Source of the DNA: Enhydrobacter sp.
GTDB taxonomy: Bacteria > Pseudomonadota > Alphaproteobacteria > Reyranellales > Reyranellaceae
NCBI RefSeq assembly: GCF_030246845.1
Contig: NZ_CP126889.1
Location: 434,001-498,000, forward strand
Direction: 5' to 3'
DNA: 64,000 nucleotides
Of the stretch, positions 17,739 to 26,659 are shown one piece after another. The notes under the pieces are model-generated. The model saw only the letters and a program-made list of their open reading frames with translations, had not been told where the DNA came from and ran no database searches. A program made the position numbers and the translations under genes. Each line of letters begins with the position of its first letter. Positions within the stretch are counted from its first letter, which is position 1.

Positions 17739-20582
17739 TTAGGACGGCACGGCCAGCGTCTGCGGCGCGGCCTGCTTGATGCGGGTCAGCAACCAGAGAC
17801 GCTGACGTTCGTTCCGCGCCTCGATGCCTTGAAGATCCTTCTCCAGATCGCGATCGCCGAGCGCACGAGCGCCCTGAAGTAACACGGCGGCCGATATCGT
17901 GCTTTCGTTCACCATCAGCCACAGATCCTGCAGGTCGCGCAGCAATCCGAAGGCGGTGGGCGGCCGGCCGATCAGCAAGGCCTGGTCGAGCGCCTCCGGC
18001 TCCCCCTCTCGCCGCTCGCCGTATCTCGTCACATGGGTGCGGACGACCTTCGCGTTCTCACGCGACCAGGTCATGAACAGCGTGCTCTGCGGGCCGATGT
18101 CGGGCGTGGTCGCATGGACGCGGCACAGCTTCTCCCAACCGCGGACCAGGCGCTCCTCGCTCGCCAGCAGCAGGCCGATATAGTCGGCGAGGTGCGGCCG
18201 CCGCTCGCTTGCGCGGCCGTCGTCTGCCCCGGCCTCCTCGTGCTTGGCCTCGTCCGGCTGAGGCAGCGACGCCCCTTCGACCTTCTCCAACCTCACGGCG
18301 GCATATTTGAAATGCGGCTGCTTGCTGACCGGATCCCACTCGTACAGGGTGAGCTCGTTGGCGGCGCGTGGCCGGCCGGGATCGTCCCAATAGCCGTAGT
18401 GGAACGGCATGAAGAGCGTGCCCGGCTCGATGTTGCCGATCCGCGCCGGCGCTTCGGCAACGCCGCGGCGGGAGGTGACCCGCACCATCTCTCCCTCCGT
18501 GATGCCGAGGCGGCGCGCATCGTCCTCGCTCACCTGCACGAAGGCGTCGGGCGCGGCCTCCCGCAGCGCCTTGGACCGTCCGGTCTTGGTGCGGGTGTGG
18601 AAGTGGTAGACCACGCGCCCGGTCGTCAGGAAGAAGGGATACTCGTCGTCCGGCTCCTCGGTCGGGGGAACGTATTCGACGGGGCGCAGCAAGGCCCGGC
18701 CGTTGGGCGCCTTCGCGCGGTACGCATCCGCCTTTATCTCCGCCCCCGTGAGCAGATCGTGGCCGTAGCTCTCGCAATAGTCGGGGTCGGTGGCGAACCG
18801 GAGATCGGCGTAGTAGCGAACCGAACCGTCCGGATGCTTGTCGTTGGCCGGCCACGAAATGCCGGATCCCCCGCCGAGCTTCGCGTAGGAAAGGCCCGAG
18901 TAGTCGCAGGGCCGGCCTCGCGTGCATTCGCGCCAGGCATTGAACGCGCCCTCCGGATCGGTCCACTTGATCAGCGGCGCGCCGTCCTTGTCACGGAAGT
19001 CCATGCGGCGTGCGAAGTCGAGGAAGATGTCGAGATCGGACCTCGCCTCGCCCGGCGGCTCGACAGCCTTGCGGTTGAGGTGGACGACGCGGCTCACATT
19101 GGTCGAGCACCCGGTCTTCTCGCCCCAGATCGCGGCGGGCAGCACCACGTCGGCCATCTCCGCCGTCTCGGTCATGAAGGCGTCCTGCACGATCACGAAC
19201 ACGCCCTGCCGGCGCAGGATCGCGCGCAGCCGGTCGAGGTTCGGGATGGAGACGGCCGGGTTGGTGCCGACGATCCACAGCACCTTGATCGAGCCGGTCT
19301 CGGCATAGTGGAAGATCTGCAGCGCGTGGGTCGGCGGGCCCCAGTTCGGCAAGGTGGCCGGATCCACGTTCCACAGCGTTGCGATCTCCTCGATATGGCG
19401 CGGATTGTCGAAGTTGCGAAAGCCCGGCAGATCGCCGCCCGCCCCGGTCTCGCGATTGTTCTGGGCGGTGGGCTGGCCGTTCATCTGCAGGATGCCGCAG
19501 CCCGGCCGGCCCATGCGGCCCAGCACCAGGTTCACATTGTTGACCTGCACGGCCGCGGCCGTGCCCTGGTTCGACTGGTAGACGCCCTGCAGGCAGCTCG
19601 TCAGCAGCATCCTCGACCGGCCGAGCATGTCGGCGGCCTGCCGGAGCTGGTCGGCGGGTATGTGCGCGATCTCGGCGACCCGTTCGGGCGTATAGCCGGC
19701 CACGGTGCGGGCCAGCTCGTCGAAGCCGAGGGTGTGCGCGTCGATGAAGGCACGGTCGGCGTGACCCTGCTCGATCAATTGCCGGATCAGACCGTTCATT
19801 ACGGCGACATTGGTGCCGAGCCGCGGCTTTATGTGGAGATCGGCCTCGGCCGCCGTCGCCGTGCGCCGGGGATCGATCGCGATCATGCGCGACGGCGCGG
19901 CCGAGCGCCTGCGGTCGAGCACCCGCGCCCACAGCACGGTGGCGGTCGCCGCCATGTCGTGGCCGACCAGGAGAAAGCAGTCGGTGACGTCGATATCCTC
20001 GTAGGCGCCGGGCTGCCCGTCGGCACCGAACGACTCCTTCAGGGCGGCGCCCGCCGTCGCCGTGCACAGCCGGGTGTTGCCGTCGATATGCAGCGTACCG
20101 ATGCCCGCCTTCCCGATCACGCTCAGCGTGTAGTTCTCTTCGGCGAAGAGCTGCCCCGAGCTGTAGAAGCCGATCGATCCCGCCGTATAGTTCTCCTTCG
20201 CATCCTTCATGCGACGGACGATCAGCTCCATCGTCTCGTCCCAGCTCGCGCGCTCGAGCCGGTCGCCGCGCCGGATCAGCGGATAGGTCAGTCGATCGGG
20301 GCTGGCATTGGCGACCCAGCCATAGAGCCCCTTGGGGCCGAGACGGCCGCGATTGACCACGTCCGTCCCCCGCCCGCGCACGCCGACGATGCGGCCGCCC
20401 GGCCGGTCGTCCTTGACGCCGACATCCATCCCGCAGCCGTTCGAGCACAGGAAGCAGGCAGCCTGGACCCAACGGTCCGGATCCTCGTCCACGTTCTGGT
20501 CCACCCGGACCGGCCAGCTCGGGCCCGCATGCGGTGTGCGCGGCCCCCAGATGTCGGCGATGCTGTCACGTGTCGTGGACAT
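17739..20582 (-). CDS. Molybdopterin oxidoreductase (nitrate reductase/formate dehydrogenase-like)
   Basis: A 947-residue Mo-bisMGD enzyme of the NasA/FdhA superfamily. Near the N-terminus CFLCSNGC supplies Cys43, 46 and 50, but the expected fourth Cys before the conserved PKG is Gly82 (GRLGPKG). The molybdenum ligand is probably Cys173 in NTRLCTATAG. Mo-cofactor motifs include GQPTAQNNRETG and the C-terminal barrel FFLTTGRVVYHFHTRTKTGR. About 180 residues beyond the barrel form an extra helical domain. ATG 20582 has AGGGAGC upstream. No second subunit or transporter is adjacent, so substrate and electron partner are open. Confidence 0.85.
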   Translation of the reverse strand: MSTTRDSIADIWGPRTPHAGPSWPVRVDQNVDEDPDRWVQAACFLCSNGCGMDVGVKDDRPGGRIVGVRGRGTDVVNRGRLGPKGLYGWVANASPDRLTYPLIRRGDRLERASWDETMELIVRRMKDAKENYTAGSIGFYSSGQLFAEENYTLSVIGKAGIGTLHIDGNTRLCTATAGAALKESFGADGQPGAYEDIDVTDCFLLVGHDMAATATVLWARVLDRRRSAAPSRMIAIDPRRTATAAEADLHIKPRLGTNVAVMNGLIRQLIEQGHADRAFIDAHTLGFDELARTVAGYTPERVAEIAHIPADQLRQAADMLGRSRMLLTSCLQGVYQSNQGTAAAVQVNNVNLVLGRMGRPGCGILQMNGQPTAQNNRETGAGGDLPGFRNFDNPRHIEEIATLWNVDPATLPNWGPPTHALQIFHYAETGSIKVLWIVGTNPAVSIPNLDRLRAILRRQGVFVIVQDAFMTETAEMADVVLPAAIWGEKTGCSTNVSRVVHLNRKAVEPPGEARSDLDIFLDFARRMDFRDKDGAPLIKWTDPEGAFNAWRECTRGRPCDYSGLSYAKLGGGSGISWPANDKHPDGSVRYYADLRFATDPDYCESYGHDLLTGAEIKADAYRAKAPNGRALLRPVEYVPPTEEPDDEYPFFLTTGRVVYHFHTRTKTGRSKALREAAPDAFVQVSEDDARRLGITEGEMVRVTSRRGVAEAPARIGNIEPGTLFMPFHYGYWDDPGRPRAANELTLYEWDPVSKQPHFKYAAVRLEKVEGASLPQPDEAKHEEAGADDGRASERRPHLADYIGLLLASEERLVRGWEKLCRVHATTPDIGPQSTLFMTWSRENAKVVRTHVTRYGERREGEPEALDQALLIGRPPTAFGLLRDLQDLWLMVNESTISAAVLLQGARALGDRDLEKDLQGIEARNERQRLWLLTRIKQAAPQTLAVPS

Positions 20583-20674
20583 GTCGCGCTCCCTGATCTG
20601 GCCCGGCGGCGTCAGCATCGCGCGAACAGGGGATAGTGTCCAAACCGATGTCGGGGGTGCGCCGAAAGGCGCAT

Positions 20675-21070
20675 TCATCGCGCTTTGGACCTGTTCAGGG
20701 CCACGGCGGCGCGGACGAGGGCCTTCAACGCCCGCGCGTCGATCTTGTCGCCTTCGTGGAAATCGATGGCGCGCCTCGTGTTGCCGTCGAGGCTGGCGTT
20801 GAAGAGGCGCGAAGGATCCTCCAGCGAAGCGCCCTTGGCGAAGGTCATCTTCACGGCGTTCTTGTAGGTCTCGCCGGTGCAGATTATGCCGGCGTGCGAC
20901 CACACCGGCACCCCTCGCCACTTCCACTCCTCGACGACCTCGGGATCGGCTTCCTTCACCAGGGCACGCAGCCGGCCCAGCATCTCGCCGCGCCAGTCGC
21001 CCAGCTCCTCGATTCTCGCATCTATCAGCTCGGAAGCAGACTTGCCCTTCTGCGGCGCGCTCTTCTTCAT
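20675..21070 (-). CDS. DUF1801 domain protein
   Basis: A 131-residue protein beginning MKKSAPQKGKSASELIDARI. The DUF1801 pattern VVEEWKWRGVPVWSHAGIIC, TYKNAVKMTFAKGASLEDP and a C-terminal LKALVRAAVALN is clear. ATG 21070 is preceded by GGAG at a good distance. These YdhG/YjhX-like small proteins have a frataxin-like fold and uncertain function. It lies 14 bp after the TetR gene on the same strand and is probably co-transcribed with it. Confidence 0.82.
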   Translation of the reverse strand: MKKSAPQKGKSASELIDARIEELGDWRGEMLGRLRALVKEADPEVVEEWKWRGVPVWSHAGIICTGETYKNAVKMTFAKGASLEDPSRLFNASLDGNTRRAIDFHEGDKIDARALKALVRAAVALNRSKAR

Positions 21071-21084
21071 GCCTGTTTCTCCTT

Positions 21085-21708
21085 CTATCGCAGATAGCGG
21101 ACCACGAGGCGCGTGGCCTCGTCGACGAGCGTTTCGACCGCCTGGTCCGACAATATTTCGGGACGATGCAGGACCGCCGTGTGCGTCAGCGCCTCGATCG
21201 ATGTCACGCATACGAATGCCGCAAGCCCCAGGTCGGCGGTGCGCAGCTCGTTCCTGTGATCCTCGAGATAATTCCTGAACAGGGCATAATATTCGCGATT
21301 GAAGGTCGCCACCTTCTCGAGTCGTCCCGTGCGCGGGATCTGCTCGGCCAGGACGCGATGCAGCCTGGGGGCGACGCGGTGCGCGTCGATCGCAACGGCG
21401 ACGAGCTTGCGTACCGCCTTCTCGACCGGCAGCGCGGCAACGTCCGCCAGGGCGGCACGGACGACCTGCATCAGGTCACGGTTGTGACGATCGATGACCG
21501 CGGCGACGAGGGCCTCCTTGCCGGGGTAATATTGATAGAGGGAACCGACGCTGACGCCCGCTTCCTGCGCGATCCTGTTGGTGCTCGCCTTGTCGAACCC
21601 CTCCCGCACCAGGAGGCGCGCCGTCGCCTCGATCAGCGCGCAGACGGTCGCGCGCGATCGCTCCTGGGAGGCGTGCTTTCTGGGGGTCGTGAGCGGCCTG
21701 CGGGCCAT
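21085..21708 (-). CDS. TetR/AcrR-family regulator
   Basis: A 207-residue regulator. The N-terminal HTH reads TARLLVREGFDKASTNRIAQ then EAGVSVGSLYQYYPGKEALV, and a helical ligand domain follows. The start at 21708 (MARRPLTT) is family-like; an in-frame ATG at 21735 would run through an operator-like palindrome and is less likely. Two related sites (21720-21733 and 21841-21854) flank the divergent promoter, so it probably represses itself and the DinB/cupin genes. Confidence 0.87.
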   Translation of the reverse strand: MARRPLTTPRKHASQERSRATVCALIEATARLLVREGFDKASTNRIAQEAGVSVGSLYQYYPGKEALVAAVIDRHNRDLMQVVRAALADVAALPVEKAVRKLVAVAIDAHRVAPRLHRVLAEQIPRTGRLEKVATFNREYYALFRNYLEDHRNELRTADLGLAAFVCVTSIEALTHTAVLHRPEILSDQAVETLVDEATRLVVRYLR

Positions 21709-21719
21709 GCCGACAACAT

Positions 21720-21854
21720 GAGCTATCGCTCGCATTATGTCCAGAACGCGAGCAGTTGCCTCCGAAGGCCCGGCGTCGCCGCCGGCAGTCGCAGTAGCGA
21801 CGCAGGTTTTCCGCACGCCGCCAATGCGAGTAGACAATACGAGCGATCACTCGC
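21720..21854. promoter_or_regulatory. Two TetR-type operator copies in a divergent promoter
   Basis: GAGCTATCGCTCGC at 21720-21733 and GAGCGATCACTCGC at 21841-21854 match at 12 of 14 positions, and each is near-palindromic. The first lies 12 bp before the tetR start; the second lies 45 bp before the DinB start. This pairing suggests that one repressor controls both directions. Confidence 0.6.
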
Positions 21855-21898
21855 AAATTCCGGACGATCACCCGACTTCAACGACGAAAGGCACGGCG

Positions 21899-22423
21899 AT
21901 GTCCACCCTCCCCTATCGCACCTTGATCCATTACAAGCGCTGGGCGACCAATGGCCTGAATGCGGTCGTCGCGGGCAACCTCGAACGCATGCCCGAAGAC
22001 GAACGGGTCCTGGTCCGGCGGCTGCTCGACCATATTCAGGTGGTCGACGAGATCTTCCGCCACAATCTCGAAGGGCGTCCCCACGGCTATGGGGCGCCTC
22101 GCTCGGTCGAGCTTCCGTCCTTCGACGTGCTGGCGCGGGAGGCCCGTTCGACGGCGGACTGGTACGCCGACTATGTCGATGCGCTCACGCCGGAGGAAGT
22201 GAACGAGACGATTGCCTTCTCTTTCGCGAACGGCGAACCTGTGCGCATGACGCGCGGCGAGATGCTGCTGCACGTCGCGATGCATGCCGGCGGCCATCGC
22301 GGCCAGGTTGCGTTGCTGCTGCAGAAAAACGGCATCCAGCCCTTCCCCGACCGCATCACGGATTTTCTAGATGCCGAGGATGCCCGCTCGCAACGACAGG
22401 TCCCCGCCGAGGTGATGCCATGA
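21899..22423 (+). CDS. DinB-family protein
   Basis: A 174-residue four-helix DinB/YfiT-like protein: LIHYKRWATNGLNAVVAGNL at the N-terminus and the metal-site histidines in LLDHIQVVDEIFRHNLEG and HVAMHAGGHRGQV. DinB-like proteins include metal-dependent thiol transferases and damage-induced proteins of unknown substrate. The stop overlaps the start of the cupin gene by ATGA, so the two form an operon. AAAGG precedes ATG 21899. A TetR-type operator lies upstream. Confidence 0.88.
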   Translation: MSTLPYRTLIHYKRWATNGLNAVVAGNLERMPEDERVLVRRLLDHIQVVDEIFRHNLEGRPHGYGAPRSVELPSFDVLAREARSTADWYADYVDALTPEEVNETIAFSFANGEPVRMTRGEMLLHVAMHAGGHRGQVALLLQKNGIQPFPDRITDFLDAEDARSQRQVPAEVMP

Positions 22424-22821
22424 CGAAGCCAATCTCGCTGGAACGTTTCCCGATCCATCTCGGCCTCGGCGCCAGGGCCGAGCCGCAGCCCGAGTTCACC
22501 GGCATGGAATGGTATGCCGCCTATACCGAGCGCAACGCCGCCGACGGCAACGAAGGCCGGCTGGTCTCGCTCTACAGCTTCAGCGAGAGCTGGACGAGCT
22601 GGGAGCGGCATCCGCTGGGCGACGAGGCGGTGATCTGCACCGCCGGCGAGATCACGCTGATCCAGGAGCTGCCGGACGGGCCGCAGAAAGTCACGCTGCG
22701 CGCAGGCGACTACGCGATCAACCCGCGCGGCGTCTGGCACACCGCGGATGTCGCCGGCCATGCCACGGCGCTGTTCATCACCGCGGGCGTGGGAACGGAG
22801 CACCGTCCGCGGACCACGTGA
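22420..22821 (+). CDS. Cupin-domain protein
   Basis: A 133-residue single-cupin protein. Cupin motif 1 is degenerate (WERHPLGDEAVICTAGEITL) and motif 2 reads LRAGDYAINPRGVWHTADV with the His retained. It is translationally coupled to the DinB gene by the ATGA overlap. The role is not assignable; many relatives bind a metal and act on small oxygenated compounds. The downstream 165 bp before the permease contain no gene. Confidence 0.83.
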   Translation: MTKPISLERFPIHLGLGARAEPQPEFTGMEWYAAYTERNAADGNEGRLVSLYSFSESWTSWERHPLGDEAVICTAGEITLIQELPDGPQKVTLRAGDYAINPRGVWHTADVAGHATALFITAGVGTEHRPRTT

Positions 22822-22986
22822 GGCCGAGCCCGGCCAGGCACTGATCTTGACCAATCGGTTGGCAGCCGGCACGGTGCCCGCCGCCACGAGGCAACGCGCG
22901 GCGCGGGCCTCTGCGTCGATGTGGAGCTCGATCTCGCGGCGATCCCGTGTTCGAGGGACGCGCCCAACGGTGGAGGCCGGCAGATC

Positions 22987-24057
22987 ATGGAGAGCATTTT
23001 CGACGGCCGCTCGAAGCGCCAGTACGCGGCACTTGCCGTCTTCGCCGTGATCCTCGTTGCCGGCCTCTACTATGTGAAGTGGCATCCCTACTATCTGCGC
23101 AGCTTTGTCGCCGCATCCAAGCAATCCATCGGTTCCTCGATCCTGTTCACCGGCGGCGCAAACGCCATCCCCTCGCCGGGATGGGACGCCGCGTGGGGTT
23201 ATGCGATCGCCTACGGCAAGGCGATCTGGCAGGCGATGGTGCTGGGCCTCCTGCTCGGCTCCGGCCTGCAGGCGGCGATCGTGCCGCGGCGCTGGATGGA
23301 ACGCCTGTTCGGCCGCGTCGGCCTGCGCGGCGTCACCGCCGGCGGCCTGATGGCGGTGCCGGGGATGATGTGCACGTGCTGCAGCGCGCCGGTGGTCGTC
23401 GGCCTGCGCCGGGCCAGGAGCAGCATCGGCAGTGCCGTCGCCTTCTGGCTCGCCAATCCGCTGCTCAATCCCGCGACGCTCGTGTTCACGGGGTTCGTGC
23501 TCGGTTGGCAATGGGTCGGCCTGCGCTTCGCCTTCGCGCTGCCGGTCGTGTTCGGCGCCGCCTATCTCGCCGAGCGCGTCGCGGGTGACGCCGCGGCCGC
23601 GTCGCCTGACGACATCGAACCCGTCGAGCCGGCGGCCACGGCCGAGACCGACGGTTTCCTGGTGCGCTGGGGCCGCGAGCTGTGGCGCCTCAGCATCCGC
23701 CTTCTGCCGGAATACCTGATCATCGTGCTGGCCCTCGGCGCGGCACGGGCATGGCTCTTCCCGACGATTCCGTCTGCGGTCGGCAACGACCTTCTGTGGA
23801 TCGCGGCCGTGGCCATCGCCGGAACGGCGTTCGTCATACCGACGGCCGGCGAGGTGCCGATCGTGCAGAGCCTCCTGGCGCTCGGCCTCGGCGCGGGCCC
23901 GGCCGCGGCGCTGCTGGTCACCTTGCCGGCGGTCAGCGTTCCGGCCGCCGTCATGGTCTCGCGCGTCTTCCCGCCGCGGGTGGTGTGGTTCGTCGCGGCC
24001 GTCGTGGCGCTGAGCGGCCTCGCCGCCGGCCTCGTCGCGATCGGCCTGGGCTTTTAG
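22987..24057 (+). CDS. Permease of the ArsP/YraQ (DUF318) type
   Basis: A 356-residue membrane protein with roughly eight to ten helices. The conserved cysteine pair lies in VPGMMCTCCSAPVVVGLRRA, and the second half repeat contains TAGEVPIVQSLLALGLGAGP. The family includes ArsP organoarsenical exporters and uncharacterised metal or thiol-linked permeases. Start ATG 22987 has GGAGG ten bases upstream; the frame is open 22 codons before that. It is followed after 16 bp by an SRPBCC gene and may share its transcript. Confidence 0.82.
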   Translation: MESIFDGRSKRQYAALAVFAVILVAGLYYVKWHPYYLRSFVAASKQSIGSSILFTGGANAIPSPGWDAAWGYAIAYGKAIWQAMVLGLLLGSGLQAAIVPRRWMERLFGRVGLRGVTAGGLMAVPGMMCTCCSAPVVVGLRRARSSIGSAVAFWLANPLLNPATLVFTGFVLGWQWVGLRFAFALPVVFGAAYLAERVAGDAAAASPDDIEPVEPAATAETDGFLVRWGRELWRLSIRLLPEYLIIVLALGAARAWLFPTIPSAVGNDLLWIAAVAIAGTAFVIPTAGEVPIVQSLLALGLGAGPAAALLVTLPAVSVPAAVMVSRVFPPRVVWFVAAVVALSGLAAGLVAIGLGF

Positions 24058-24073
24058 CGGGGAGCGAGGAACA

Positions 24074-24517
24074 ATGCCCGGCACGGTCCGCCTTCATCGC
24101 GTCATCGCGACCGCTCCCGAGAAAGTCTACCGCGCCTTCCTCGAGGCCGACGCCATGGCGAAATGGCTGCCGCCGAATGGCTTTGCCTGCACCGTCCATC
24201 ATTTCGAGGCTCGAGTGGGCGGCAGCTTCAGGATGTCCTTCCGGAATTTCACCACCGGCCACAGCCACTCCTTCGGCGGCGAATATCGCGAGCTCGTGCC
24301 CAACGAACGCCTGCACTACACGGACAGGTTCGACGATCCCAACCTGCCGGGCGAGATCCATGTCACGGTCACGCTGAAGAAGGTTTCGGTCGGCACCGAG
24401 CTGAACGTCGTCCAGGAAGGCATTCCGGACGTCATCCCCGTCGAGGCCTGCTATCTCGGCTGGCAGCAATCGCTCGACAACCTGGCGAAGCTCGTCGAGC
24501 CGGAAATCAACCAGTGA
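24074..24517 (+). CDS. SRPBCC/AHSA1-family protein
   Basis: A 147-residue START-like fold protein: TVRLHRVIATAPEKVYRAFL, KWLPPNGF, GGSFRMSFRNF, the GGEYRELVPNERLHYTDRF strand pair and the C-terminal helix GWQQSLDNLAKLV. It is typical of AHSA1-domain proteins that bind small hydrophobic ligands. The 16-bp gap after the permease suggests an operon. It converges with the dehydrogenase gene, whose stop is seven bases away. Confidence 0.87.
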   Translation: MPGTVRLHRVIATAPEKVYRAFLEADAMAKWLPPNGFACTVHHFEARVGGSFRMSFRNFTTGHSHSFGGEYRELVPNERLHYTDRFDDPNLPGEIHVTVTLKKVSVGTELNVVQEGIPDVIPVEACYLGWQQSLDNLAKLVEPEINQ

Positions 24518-24524
24518 GGCGGCG

Positions 24525-25532
24525 CTAGAACATCTCCGGTGTGATGACGTTCTGCGGTCGCGGTCCGACCAGGGCCGCACGCATGGTTTCCGCCGCCTTG
24601 AGCCTGGTGTCGTCCCACGCCTCCGGTGTAAAGAAGGCGGAATGCGGCGTGATGATCAGCCGCCCCTCGCACCACGGCTCGCGCGCACGATAGGCGCGGA
24701 GAAGTTCCGGAACGGGCTCGACCGGCGGCTCGACGGGAAGGACGTCGAGCCCGACGCCGGCGAGATGCCCCCGCTTCAACAGGTCGGCGAGTGCGTCGAC
24801 ATCGACGATCGGCCCGCGCGCGGTGTTGACTACCACGGCTCCCTTCGGCAGGCGCTCCAGCATGGCGCGCGAGATCATGCCGCGGGTCTCCGGCGTGAGC
24901 GGCGCATGGATCGAAAGGATGTCCGTCTGCTCCATCAGCGCCTCGAGCGAGCGCACGCGTTCGACACCGACGCCGAGCTCGGTGCCGTTCGGCATGTAGG
25001 GGTCGTAGGCGACAACGCGGAACTGGAAGGCCTTTGCCCTGAGTGCCGCCGCCGTGCCGATGCGGCCCAGGCCGACGATGCCGAAGGTCTGCACCCCGTT
25101 GCGCCGCAGCAGCGGGTCGCGCACGTAGCTCCACGGCGCCGGCTGCGGCCGGCGCTGCGCCTCGAGATGGAGTGCGATGCCCCGGCGAAGCGACAAGGCC
25201 AGGGCCAGCGCGTGGTCGGCCACCTCGGTGGTGCCGTAGTCCGGCACGTTGCACACCATGACCTTGCGCGCGGCAGCGGCCTTGCGGTCGATCTTGTCGT
25301 AGCCGACGCCCATGCGCACGACGCAGGCGAGCCTGGGGAACCTGGCGAGATGCTCGGCCGTCACCGCGTGCCGCATGATCATCAGGCCGTCGACCTCGGC
25401 GCAGTCGCGCTCCTCGAGCTGCGCCAGGTTGGCGACATTGCGCCACACCACGCGCACGTCGGACCCGAACACCTCGCGCTCGACCTTGTCGTTGTCGTAC
25501 AGCTTCTCCGCATACAGGACCGTCTTGACCAT
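24525..25532 (-). CDS. D-2-hydroxyacid dehydrogenase family protein (CtBP-like)
   Basis: A 335-residue NAD-dependent dehydrogenase. The nucleotide site is GIVGLGRIGTAAALRAKAFQ. The catalytic Arg is in NTARGPIVD, the Glu is expected in the LDVLPVEPP region, and the His is in TPHSAFFTPEAWDD. Residues before 110 form the catalytic lobe (MGVGYDKID). The AFFTPE form is typical of the CtBP-like subgroup. It probably reduces a 2-oxo acid, substrate unknown. A LysR gene lies 73 bp upstream on the same strand and may control it. Confidence 0.9.
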   Translation of the reverse strand: MVKTVLYAEKLYDNDKVEREVFGSDVRVVWRNVANLAQLEERDCAEVDGLMIMRHAVTAEHLARFPRLACVVRMGVGYDKIDRKAAAARKVMVCNVPDYGTTEVADHALALALSLRRGIALHLEAQRRPQPAPWSYVRDPLLRRNGVQTFGIVGLGRIGTAAALRAKAFQFRVVAYDPYMPNGTELGVGVERVRSLEALMEQTDILSIHAPLTPETRGMISRAMLERLPKGAVVVNTARGPIVDVDALADLLKRGHLAGVGLDVLPVEPPVEPVPELLRAYRAREPWCEGRLIITPHSAFFTPEAWDDTRLKAAETMRAALVGPRPQNVITPEMF

Positions 25533-25605
25533 TGCCTGAACATCTCCTCCGTGAGCCGGCGCATCCTAGCAAGCATGCGCCAGGTCGCCAGATGCTCGCC
25601 CTCGA

Positions 25606-26553
25606 TCAACGGCGAATCATGTTTGCGCCGGCAGCTCGGCCGGCCCGGGTGATCGGGAAGATCTCGCGCATGTAAGCCGCCAGCATCGTGCAATAGTCTG
25701 TCGCGAAGCGGGGCAATGGACGTCTCTTGTCCCAGGAAATGGTCAGGGGCTCACGCAAGAGGCGGCCTCTGTACGTCAGGCCGACGGCTTTCACCCGATA
25801 GCGGTGACACTGCAGTTGCGCGGGAACAATCGCCACGCCGTGTCCCGCCTCCGCGAGAGCCAGCAAGGTGTGCGGGTTTCGGCTTTCAAACATGATTGTC
25901 GGCTTCAATCCCGCCATGCGGCTGGCCGCGTCGAAAGCACGGCGAAATCCGAATCCGCTATCCAACAGGAGCAACGGAAAGTCAGCGAGACGGGCAACCT
26001 CGATCGTGCGGCGGCGAGCGAGCGGCGTCGAGGGACGGCAAACGGCCAACAGCTCCACCGATTCGAGCGGAAGGCTGCCGAAATGGCGCTCGTCGAGCTT
26101 GATGGCATGCAGCAAATTCTGGCCGAGGTGAATTTCGCCGCGTTCGAGCATCGTCAATATCTCGCCGCCCGATCCCTCGCTGATCTTTATCTGGACCTTC
26201 GGATAGCGCTTCGCGTAACGGTGCAGGAACCCGGACAAGACGCTTTCGATATGTTGCGGCGAGCCGGCAATCCTCAGGACTCCCGTATCGCCATGACGAA
26301 GCAGCTCGGCCTGCTCTTTCAGGGCACTGGCGGAATTGAGAAGGACGCGGCAGCCCGCGAGCAACTGATCGCCTTCGCCGGTCAGGAGAAGCCGCCGCCC
26401 GACGCGATCGAAGAGTCGCAAGCCGAGCTCATGCTCGAGATCGATGATCTGCCGCGACAAGGCCGGCTGGGCGATCCGCAGGCGCAGGGCCGCCTTGGAG
26501 ACGGTGCCGAGTTCGGCCACGGTCACGAAGGTACGGGCGTGTCGCAGGTCCAT
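25606..26553 (-). CDS. LysR-family transcriptional regulator
   Basis: A 315-residue full-length LysR regulator: HTH AALRLRIAQPALSRQIIDLE, linker helix, and two periplasmic-binding-like lobes from VLRIAGSPQHIESVLSGFL onward. A symmetrical CTTAT-N11-ATAAG box starts six bases upstream of its ATG, between it and the divergent DUF1330 gene. It reads towards the hydroxyacid dehydrogenase. Ligand unknown. Confidence 0.92.
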   Translation of the reverse strand: MDLRHARTFVTVAELGTVSKAALRLRIAQPALSRQIIDLEHELGLRLFDRVGRRLLLTGEGDQLLAGCRVLLNSASALKEQAELLRHGDTGVLRIAGSPQHIESVLSGFLHRYAKRYPKVQIKISEGSGGEILTMLERGEIHLGQNLLHAIKLDERHFGSLPLESVELLAVCRPSTPLARRRTIEVARLADFPLLLLDSGFGFRRAFDAASRMAGLKPTIMFESRNPHTLLALAEAGHGVAIVPAQLQCHRYRVKAVGLTYRGRLLREPLTISWDKRRPLPRFATDYCTMLAAYMREIFPITRAGRAAGANMIRR

Positions 26554-26558
26554 GCCGG

Positions 26559-26579
26559 CTTATAGCGTATCGGCATAAG
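26559..26579. promoter_or_regulatory. LysR box (CTTAT-N11-ATAAG)
   Basis: CTTAT at 26559-26563 and ATAAG at 26575-26579 are exact inverted repeats separated by 11 bases, the classic LysR T-N11-A layout. It lies immediately before the lysR start and 81 bp before the DUF1330 start, so it is suited to autoregulation and divergent control. Confidence 0.6.
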
Positions 26580-26659
26580 AAAGGAGAGTTCTTATGTATT
26601 GGACGCGCGGCGACCGCCGGCGCCAAAGTCGCCTCGCTCAGCGGTTGAAGGGAGCGCAA

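Noticed and set aside
18033-20636. 867-codon plus-strand open frame
   Set aside because: It is fully antisense to the molybdopterin oxidoreductase, whose motifs are unmistakable; the frame has no family-like sequence.
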